From Bursaphelenchus xylophilus (Eukaryota; Nematoda; Chromadorea; Rhabditida; Aphelenchoididae): 64,000 bases of DNA. Below, one piece after another: positions 56,604 through 64,000 of this stretch (the stretch's first letter is position 1; each line of letters opens with the position of its first letter). A model generated the notes under the pieces. That model made no database searches and was not told the DNA's origin. It saw nothing but the letters and a program-made list of their open reading frames with translations. The translations under genes were made by a program, and so were the position numbers. The stretch lies in assembly GCA_904066235.2 (NCBI GenBank), contig CAJFCV020000005.1:9853501-9917500 (forward strand), read 5' to 3'.

Positions 56604-57385
56604 ATCTCGGATGGAAACGCAATCGAACGGAAATCTCAGGACACATATTGTACTACCTACAACCAAACTTGTTCATTGATTTTGTATTTGTTTTTCTCTT
56701 TCGTTTTCATAAAGGAATATCTTAATTCATGTATACTAGGATGTAAAACTTTCAAAATGAATTACTGTATTCTCGCCTGCAAAATAAAAGGAGACGATAA
56801 AATATTGCGCGGAAGTAACCGACAAGCCCAAAGATTACTCCATTTTTTCCTTCTGCAAATTCAATGACCTTCACCGCTTCCTTGTGCACCTTTATCACCG
56901 ACAAATTTGTTTCAAGACCCCCGCAACCACGCGAAAATGGCCAGCGGGCGTGGAACCGGTTCTGAACGCCCTTATGGACTCCTAAAAAAGTAGTTTTTTT
57001 GATGGAGACCACCGTAGTCTGTAACTAACGCTTCTGCTTAACAAACCACACCTTTGCTGTCGAAGAAAAAGGAATAATTTATTCAAGTGCATCTACAGTG
57101 CAATGAGACAGTGATTACAAATAAGTGCGAAGAACCCTGAGGTGATTTACAATAATAACTTTGGTATCTTTGTTGAGAGAAGTGAGGTGACTAAAAGGCA
57201 AAATCTTTGGCTGTGGAGGTATGCAGAGTGCATGGCGACAACAAACTTTCACTGTAGGCAGTGAATTGCTCGTTGTTGCAGACAAGGTGAACCGAGAATG
57301 ACGGGCAAGTACAGAAAGTTGTACGGTCGGACAAAGTGAAATTAATGCTCAAAAAATCGAATAAAGAACCGCGATTTTGGCTTGT
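56604..57385. other. Convergent intergenic region
   Basis: About 780 bp between two convergent Pro-rich genes. AT-rich with AATAAAA-type signals, for example near 56782. No other gene or MITE is recognised. Confidence 0.45.
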
Positions 57386-58114
57386 CTAATATCCTTGCTG
57401 TTCTGGCTCAGCCTTGGCTGGCTCGGGCGCTGTTTCGTACTTGGCTGGCGGCGCCTCTTCGTAGGCTGGAGGGGCTGGTGGAGGTGGAGCGGCGAAGGCC
57501 GGTGGTGGTGGTGGCGCTACAGCATAGCTGGGCTGCGCGTATGGGGCAGCTGGAGCAGCTGGTGGTGGGAACAACTCCTCGAACTTTGGTGGTGGTGGAG
57601 GTGGCGGGAAGGTGAATGGAGCGAGAGTTGGCAGAGGCTGTGGAGGAGGGAGGGTTGGGAGTGGTTGTGGAGGTGGTAGGGGTGGGAATGTGGGGAGTGG
57701 AGCGGCTGGGGGCAGAGCGTAGGATGGTTGGGGCCATTCGAAGTGGATTGGGGCTGGTGGTGGAGGTGGTGGCGGGAGGCTGAAATAGATTGTGTTATGG
57801 AAGGTAAAATACGCGATCTCACTCAAAAATTGCATATAATACCATCCTTATAACAGAAATTGTCGGTAACTCGACCATATTTACCCCTCATTAAAAATTT
57901 ACCATGCAACTCCTGGCAATGGAGGAAGAGTGGCAGGAGCCGCAGTTGTGGTTGGCTCTGGCGCTTTCGTCACTTCCGGCTCAGGTTCAGGGGCCTCGTA
58001 TCCGCTAGGCTCGGTCCTATAAGCAGCTGGCGGTTGCTGTTGAACAATCGGTGCGGGCCACAAGAAGCCGCTCACAAGCCCGGCCGAGGCCAAGAAGAGA
58101 AACGTCGACTTCAT
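57386..58114 (-). CDS. Small secreted Pro-rich protein 3
   Basis: Minus-strand exons 58114-57903 and 57779-57386, giving 201 residues. Signal peptide (MKSTFLFLASAGLVSG), then FLWPAPIVQQQPPAAY and a Glu/Pro/Thr-rich part, ending GVAC with the phase-2 intron in the Cys codon. Exon 2 starts LPPPPPPPAP and is Pro-rich with Tyr, Ala and Glu; a near-repeat of PLPTLPPPQ is visible. Unlike proteins 1, 2, 4 and 5 it has almost no Cys or Gly runs, so it is the most diverged member. TATA box at 58149-58156. The plus-strand open frames here are shadows. Confidence 0.7.
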
Positions 58115-58148
58115 CGCTGATGATGTGCCGAAACATTCAGACTGCGCT

Positions 58149-58156
58149 CTTTTATA
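58149..58156 (-). promoter_or_regulatory. TATA box
   Basis: TATAAAAG on the minus strand, about 40 bp upstream of the ATG at 58114. Confidence 0.6.
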
Positions 58157-60846
58157 TCCGATTCCGATGCCATTTACGTCAAGGCCGTGTACAGACCGGT
58201 AAACAGGAATCCGCGCCTTAATCAACGCCTTTTTCCTTATCATAAGGTGAGCCGAGGGGTTACCTGTGCCGTCGACGGAAGACGGCCTTGACGTCATGAT
58301 GATTCAAAACCATTGAATCTTGCGTAATTTATGTTATCCGCTTCTTACGCGGGTGACAAAAGACGAGAGAAAGGAGATAATGTGATTAGTAAGACATTAA
58401 ACGATTTTGTTCTTGGTTATTGAATACCAAACATTAGCCCGAGCCAAAATATCAAGCTTTACTTTCAGGAGAGTTACTTTAAGTGCGACGCTTGTGTATT
58501 CATGAAACACGGCAGAAATTTCGAACAATTTTTTTCTAAATCGGATGTGAGACTTCTAGATCACGTTTTGCAGAGACCACTGAGATTTTTAGGGCAAGAG
58601 CTGGAAAAAAATTACATTTTTTGCAAATTTTTTTTTGTCGTAGAAAGTAATTTTAATGCAAGGACAGAAATTTTTTCCACGAAGCTGTCAAAGATACGAC
58701 CAAAAAATGCGTTTTCCTGTGGCTGCTTTCCTGGTTTCGCGCACTCATTGGGCCGCAAAGATCATGGAATATCTCCGCTGCCCCTGCAAAGCACAAGGTA
58801 AATATTTCATACAGAAATCGGCATGGAGACGATATCCGACGTGTGTGTTTTCTTCGTAGCAAAATCTGAGCGTCGCACTTGGGACCCTTCCTTTGCGAGC
58901 TTGTATTATTTCTCCGGCTAAGAAGGGACATCAAAGCCAATAATCTTGTTTTTTCCGCCTTAACTCATTTGTATATGGTCGCCAAACCCCTTGGCTGCAC
59001 ACTTCCGACTCCGAGCCGAGATCTTGTTCCAAGAACACCCTCATATTCTCACGGAGAGGTTCACTCGTTTTCGGCGTGGATCTTCGGAAAAGATTATAGG
59101 AAACAATCATAAAGTCTCTTCCTCTTTTCTTCTCTTCTTCGTCGCTTTTTTTGCGCAGGAATTCAAACGTTTTTGGAAATGTTTTAAACCCGTTTTGAAA
59201 CCTCCGAAGTCCACCTGCGGCGCTTCAAACGCGCTCTTCTTATCTTTGCGCATGGGCTATTCTTGACAAATGTCCTTAACAAGGGACATGCGTCCTTATT
59301 GTTAGGCGGAACAGAACAAGAGGAACGCAATGTTCTTTGGAACACAGAACGTAGTGAAAACCGAAAAATGGAAAAATAAATGACGATTCACGTGAACATC
59401 GAGGGAAACAAGGAAATAAAAGTGGAGAAAAAAATGGAAAAAACTGAAAATTGCAAACTACTGATACCAGTCCGTTCGTAAAGTCACTGAAGTAATTTTT
59501 GGAGTTTGCACTGTGCGGAAACAGTCAGTGTGCAAGCGCCGATCCGAAAAAGCCAACTGCATGCAGAAAGCAAGAAATTGCACAGTCACTCCAGCGGCTT
59601 TGCGAACGAATTAGTAAAAGTGGACAAAATCCTGGAATAAATGAAAATTGCAAACTACTGATAACAGGAAACGTTCTGTAGAGAACTCATGAAAAGTCCT
59701 GTGGCCATAAATTTACGGAAACTGCGAAACGCATTTAATAACAAAATTTTTTAACGTGAAGCAAATAGGACTTGACAAAAAATATTATTATATCTCAGAT
59801 TTAGAACATGGTTTAGTATGACGTAAGTCGGAGGCTCTTAAAAAATTTCCGTTTTTTGCGAGTTTTTGTTTGCAAATTTCATGCTTAATTATTAACTACT
59901 GTTCTGCAAAAAATCCGATCTTTTCGTGCATACACATAAAAATATGGCAAAGAGCGTACTTTTTTGTTCGACGTTCCTCAATTTGCATGCTCTCTGAAAA
60001 ACAAGGTATCAGAATATCTCGAGTGCCACTGAAAAGCCCGAGCTAAAACTTTTGATGATTGAGATGTGATTCAAACCCCGAATTTTGTTGCATCGGCTCT
60101 TTAAGTGGATCGACTCAAAAAACTTTGTTTGTTGGTGTCCTTGTCGTGCCCCCTGAAATACAGAAATTGGTAAAATTTCGACATACAATCCTACGAAATT
60201 GACCTAAAATTTCAATAACCGATGTATCATTGACGATAACTTGCTTCAATTCATGCATCTTGGCCTTTTAGTAACACATTGCGGCTAAATTGTATAATAA
60301 TTTTACCGCTTAGCAATAAAGAATTTGAACCTCAATATTTGAGTCTAGCAGATCGTCGAAAACCATTTGTACATTCCGATGATCACTTAATATTTTCGGT
60401 TAATTGCTTTTCTTAACGACTGTTACAAGCTTTCGCACATCGTTCGGCGGTTTCGTCGGTTAGTTTCACGCTTTGACGGTGGTCACGGAATTTGCAAATC
60501 TCAAAAGTAAAAGTCGCTTTCACCGTTACCGAGCCTCTTTTTTCTGCTGGGTTCCCATCCACTCATCACGCTAATTGGGAACGTCAATGGGAGGAAGATT
60601 CTTGGAGCGGCGAGCCGGGCGGAAACGATATTAAGTTGAATTTGAGGGAAGGGGCGACGGCGCGCGTTGATTAATCGCCTACGCATCCCCGCGCAGAGAC
60701 AATGGGAAGCGCGGAGAAGGCGCGATCAAGTTCGTACCAAGTGCTTTCGCGTTTCTCGTAGAACCCGTGCCTCGAGGCTGAAGGCTCGAAGTTGCCCTCA
60801 GGCTAGCGAGAACTGCCCGCCTTTTTGACGCACGGCCCAAGTTGCG
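58157..60846. other. Long intergenic region dominated by F2 DNA
   Basis: Contains the full F2 element at 58481-58880 and an F2-like part near 59930-60120 (GGTATCAGAATATCTCGAGTG and AAAGCCCGAGCTAAAACTTT). GTTTGCACTGTGCGGAAACA at about 59499 has the GCACTGTGC motif of the 31 kb block. A G+C-rich stretch upstream of the next gene begins near 60540. No gene is supported. Confidence 0.5.
58481..58880. repeat. F2 element, complete
   Basis: Exactly 400 bp between AAGTGCGACGCTTGTGTATT and AAAATCTGAGCGTCGCACTT. The inner arms carry GCAGAGACCACTGAGATTTT and GAATATCTCCGCTGCCCCTG. It is the clearest complete F2 copy and defines the family's terminal repeat. Confidence 0.8.
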
Positions 60847-60854
60847 TATAAAAG
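60847..60854 (+). promoter_or_regulatory. TATA box
   Basis: TATAAAAG, 78 bp upstream of the ATG at 60925; same spacing as in the duplicate gene at 63410. Confidence 0.7.
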
Positions 60855-60924
60855 TGGCGGCGAGCGAGGATAAAGACGTGACAGCGACGACTTCAGTCCT
60901 CACTACAGCCTCCGCATCCTCATC

Positions 60925-61423
60925 ATGAAGACCGTTTTCTTGTGCTTGGCCCTCGTTGGCTCTTCGGCTGCCTTCTTGTTCCCACAAGCCGGCGGCGGTG
61001 GCGGATGTTGGTGAGTCTTTACCTCTAGTTTGCTCTTATTTTATTATTCTTTTTAATTGGGCACCCTGAGTGGCATTGTATTCAAATTCACCTTTCTCAC
61101 ATTTCAGCCCACCCCCAGCCCCATCTTGCGGATGTGCCCCACCACCACCCCCACCATGCGGCGGTGGCTGCGCCCCACCCCCACCCCCACCACCAGCCCC
61201 ATGCGGTGGAGCCCCAATCGGAGGAGGATGCGGTGGCGGTCCTAGCTATGCCGCTCCACCCCCATCGTTCGCTGCCCCAGCCCTATCATACGCCGCTCCA
61301 GCCCCATCCTTCGCCGCCCCCGCCCCATCATACGCCGCCCCATCCGGCCCAATCGGCGGAGGATACGCCGCTGGCCCACAGGTCGCCCCAGCCGGAGGAA
61401 ACGCCTACGCCGGAAAGAAATAA
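60925..61423 (+). CDS. Small secreted Pro/Cys/Gly-rich protein 4
   Basis: Two exons, 60925-61010 and 61108-61423, giving 133 residues. Signal peptide (MKTVFLCLALVGSSAA), then FLFPQAGGGGGC with the phase-2 intron in the Cys codon. Exon 2: Pro blocks separated by Cys-Gly (APSCGCAPPPPPPCGGGCAP), GGAPIGGGCGGG, then four or more repeats of SFAAPA / SYAAPA, ending AYAGKK. The first exon, signal peptide and 5' leader are almost identical to protein 5 at 63410, so the two are recent tandem duplicates. Extracellular structural role is inferred from composition. Confidence 0.8.
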
Positions 61424-61968
61424 GAAGTTTGTCGATGAAACACTCGCCCTCCTTCTAACCCACTTGTTTGTATATTCCTGGCAACGACTAACAAAAGTCC
61501 GGCCACACGTGGCCCAGCTTTAAATTGTTAGCTAACTCCTCTCCTCCTCTTTTTTTTGTATCGCTCAGCACGACCGGTTCCCTCATTATCTCAAGTTGGA
61601 TGCAATAAAATCAATTTGATATCTATATGAATTGGTGATTAATTGGGGATTCCATCGAAAGAGCAATGCGCGAACGAGCGGTTTGAGAAGAGTAATCCGC
61701 CGATAGGAATTGGTGGACTCAATCAGCGGTTTTAAGGAAACTCGAGGTTTCACACGCAATCGAAGCGGTAGATTTCGGGCTAGCTTTAGTCGCAAGATAA
61801 TTGCTATCAAATGTTCTAGGAGAGGGAAAATACTGGTTATATGAGGGTTGTTTTTTGTTGAAATCTTTTTTTGAGCGGGAGAACTCATCATGCAAAGTGT
61901 TTGAGAGATTTTCGCTTCTGATGTATCACGGACGAAAAGTATATACATTGATTATGTAGAACATTCTT

Positions 61969-62255
61969 ATCAATCTGTCGGGAATAGACTTGGCTGCCGG
62001 GCTGGGCCGAAGAAAAATTGAAAGGGCCGGGCCGAGCCGACCTCTTCCGGCCCACGGGCCGGGCCGCGATTTTCGGCCCGGGCCGGCCCGAGGACCATGT
62101 CTAGTCGGGAATATAATGAGCAATCTGCCGCATCAAAAATACGTATAAATACATATGTATAAATGAGTGTATCAATTTTTTTTCACTTGAGCGACCCGAT
62201 CGGCGCAGAAACTTTTTGTGTTCGCACGTTTTTTTATTTTGCCGACAGATCAATA
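61969..62255. repeat. F1 MITE carrying a nested insertion
   Basis: Left end TATCAATCTGTCGGGAATAG, right end TATTTTGCCGACAGATCAAT. The element is about twice the normal F1 length because of a 117-bp G+C-rich insertion at 61987-62103 and further drift. Removing it gives a recognisable F1 arrangement (GTCGGGAATATAATGAGCAA). Confidence 0.75.
61987..62103. mobile_element. GGGCCGGGCC-rich element with 10-bp target duplication
   Basis: 117 bp of very G+C-rich sequence (GGGCCGGGCCGAGCC, CGGGCCGGGCCGCG, GGCCCGGGCCGGCCC) between two copies of GTCGGGAATA at 61977-61986 and 62104-62113. The direct repeat is exact and belongs to the F1 end, so it is a genuine target duplication. Composition is far from its surroundings. 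Confidence 0.75.
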
Positions 62256-63331
62256 CGGGTTTATGTACCATTTCGATTTTTAATATTAAACGAGCTCTCA
62301 AAGGCACATACTGAATGCCTAGCAGATGCCAGTACCGAAGACTTGTTGGCAATGCAAACTTTAGAATTTTTCTGTGTGTAGTTTGGCTCGGTTACGCCTT
62401 AAAATTGGTCAGTTGGGAGTATTATGGCAATAGAAATGTTGTACAGCGTTGTTTGATCTTACTTGTTTATTGTTTCCCATTGAATTCTTTGGAGTATTCC
62501 TTTTTCTGTGTTTTATCTTGTTAGGGCTAATAGCCACTTATAAAGATTGAGAGTGGGCTACGGAAAACCAATCTACCGCAGTTTTGCAACAACAAAGCAA
62601 TGATCAGCAAGGTTCCTACAAAAAATCCGAAACACACCTTAAGTCCGCGCTGCTAGAGGGGTCACATTAACGAGTTAATTCAGAGAACTGTAGTCTTAAG
62701 AGGAACAAAGTCTCAAATAAAAAAGACGACACCTAATGAGTCCCTCGGTGAAAAAAGTGATCAGTAAGCTAAGGAAGGTAATCTAGCTAGACTGCTGTAG
62801 TGGTAATCATCAATTTTGTGGAGATATAACTTCGTTATATGGAAAAATTGCAAAGACAATTTTAAGCCACCGGAATGGAGGACATCATAGATTTGACGTC
62901 CGAGAGCTTCTATGCGACAAAAATTTACCAAACTATCTCACTTTCAACCGTCGCGTCTACATGATGCTTATCTGGAGAACAATGCCGACTGAAATGGTTC
63001 CAGAAAGCCGAAAAAAGCGAAAAGACGCGCACTAGTCAAGTATGACAAATTCGCAGAATTCAAACGGCTTTCTGATGAAGTTGCCCTCGAAGGCAGCCAA
63101 ACGCTAAAAGGGAGTAGCGAGGCGTCTTTTTTCTCCTACAACCGCGTCCAATCGTTTCCATCTCTTTCTCTCCCTCCCTGTGCGCGCGCGCGAAACCTCT
63201 GATCGAGGATCGGTGTCTGGGGGGCGAACGCGCAACGCCGCTGTTTTTTTCTTGGTCGATAGCGGAAAAGCGAAATTCCCCGCCTGAGGGTAGGAAAATC
63301 CACCCACCTTCTTGCGCAATGCCCTCTCGAG

Positions 63332-63339
63332 TATAAATA
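63332..63339 (+). promoter_or_regulatory. TATA box
   Basis: TATAAATA, 78 bp upstream of the ATG at 63410. Confidence 0.6.
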
Positions 63340-63409
63340 GTGCGGCGCTGAAGGCTGAAGACGTGACAGCGACGACTTCAGTCCTCACTACAGCCTCCAC
63401 ATCCTCATC

Positions 63410-64000
63410 ATGAAGACCGTTTTCTTGTGCTTGGCCCTCGTTGGCTCTTCGGCTGCCTTCTTGTTCCCACAAGCCGGCGGCGGTGGCGGATGTTGGTGAG
63501 TTTTGTTACCGTGTTTTGACAAGATCGCTCAACAAGCGAGGAGCGAACATTGATAAAAGCCGATCTTCTTTGATTTTTTTTTGATAAAGCCTTTGCCAGT
63601 TAGCAAGGCTTTTGTGGCATGCGATAGTACTGTAAAAATAGTGAAGAGACATTAACCAGGCAACGAGTTTTTCTGCCAAAAATTTCAGTCCCCTTTCTTA
63701 CCAATTTAATCCAAGCCCAGTTACGCACAATCAAAGTGCTCCAACTTAACGCTCTCACATTTCAGCGCACCCCCAGCCCCATCTTGCGGATGTGGAGCTC
63801 CTCCACCACCCCCACCATCTTGCGGCTGTGCCCCACCACCTCCACCACCATGCGGAGGAGGCTGCGGAGCCCCACCACCACCCCCACCACCAGCCCCATG
63901 CGGTGGAGCCCCAATCGGAGGAGGATGCGGTGGCGGTGCTAGCTATGCCGCTCCACCCCCATCATTCGCTGCCCCAGCCCCATCATACTCCGCTCCAGCC
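63410..64000 (+). CDS. Small secreted Pro/Cys/Gly-rich protein 5, cut by window end
   Basis: Exon 1 at 63410-63495 and exon 2 from 63766 to beyond the window. Exon 1 encodes the same leader and FLFPQAGGGGGC as protein 4. Exon 2 starts APPAPSCGCGAPPPPPPSCG and has one more Cys-Gly/Pro block than protein 4 before GGAPIGGGCGGGASYAAP. The intron is longer (270 bp against 97) and differs in sequence, while exons and leader are nearly the same, which fits duplication followed by intron drift or gene conversion of exons. Confidence 0.8.

Larger units (their letters stand above)
61424..63331. other. Spacer between tandem duplicates
   Basis: Holds an F1 MITE (61969-62255) with a G+C-rich element inserted in it, and AT-rich unrecognised DNA at 62260-63080. 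The last about 200 bp, from about 63110, are G+C-rich and similar to the region upstream of 60847, so the duplicated unit includes the promoter. Confidence 0.5.

Noticed and set aside
56256..57835. Trp/Gly- and His/Ser-rich open frames over the Pro-rich genes
   Set aside because: These are other-frame and opposite-strand readings of CCA/CCT-rich exons; the true frames start with signal peptides and splice in phase.
62823..62841. Palindrome ATATAACTTCGTTATAT resembling a lox-type half site
   Set aside because: A short, AT-rich 17-bp palindrome of this sort is expected by chance in 64 kb, and it lacks the two-arm plus asymmetric spacer structure of a recombination site.
1..64000. CRISPR arrays, operons with ribosome binding sites, phage or plasmid features
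   Set aside because: Intron-rich nematode-type genes show this is eukaryotic nuclear DNA, and no regularly spaced direct repeats with unique spacers were seen.

Overview
The window looks like nematode nuclear DNA. Evidence: genes are split by many short introns with GT...TTTTCAG borders; there is a two-zinc-finger nuclear hormone receptor, a 7TM chemoreceptor of the Str-superfamily type, LET-767/STDH-like short-chain dehydrogenases and secreted Thr-rich Cys proteins of a kind typical of nematodes. Intergenic DNA is dense in short palindromic transposons. I do not assign a genus. All exon joins were made by eye from splice signals and reading-frame phase.

Layout. 1-2.5 kb: gene-poor DNA with a MITE. 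2.5-5.0 kb (+): MFSD8/CLN7-like transporter. 5.3-7.7 kb (-): SUV39/G9a-type SET-domain methyltransferase. 8.2-19.2 kb (+): seven small secreted-protein genes in one orientation. Five have an N-terminal galectin-like domain with an intron at the same place; most add a Pro/Tyr/Cys-rich stretch, a Thr/Ser mucin-like stretch and a shared C-terminal Cys module. 19.3-26.1 kb (-): two dehydrogenases. The distal one is broken at its catalytic motif by a dead mariner; the other is intact. 27.7-29.9 kb (+): nuclear receptor. 31.8-33.3 kb (-): chemoreceptor. 33.6-35.0 kb (-): third dehydrogenase, intact. 36.1 kb (+), 56.2 kb (+), 57.4-58.1 kb (-), 60.9 kb (+) and 63.4 kb (+, cut by the window end): a family of small secreted Pro/Cys/Gly-rich proteins, all with a phase-2 intron inside a Cys codon. 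40.8-48.0 kb (-): three paralogous secreted Thr-rich/Cys-rich genes. 49.5-54.4 kb (-): two small single-pass membrane proteins with tiny first exons.

Most of the rest is non-autonomous transposon DNA. I see four recurrent families: F1 (ends CAGTCTGTCGGGAAAATAAT), F2 (ends GTGCGACGCTCAGATTTT), F3 (ends near GCATCCGGGAAGTATCAAAA) and F4 (CAGGGTGGTTCAGCCGAAGC, about 870 bp, flanked by TA). Many sit in introns of otherwise intact genes.

The strongest candidate for an undescribed system is the galectin-like/mucin secreted gene array at 8.2-19.2 kb: several lectin-like heads with the same gene structure, joined to very different tails. Second are the Pro-rich secreted family and the Thr/Cys trio. 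All three look like extracellular surface, cuticle or mucus proteins. That functional reading is inference.
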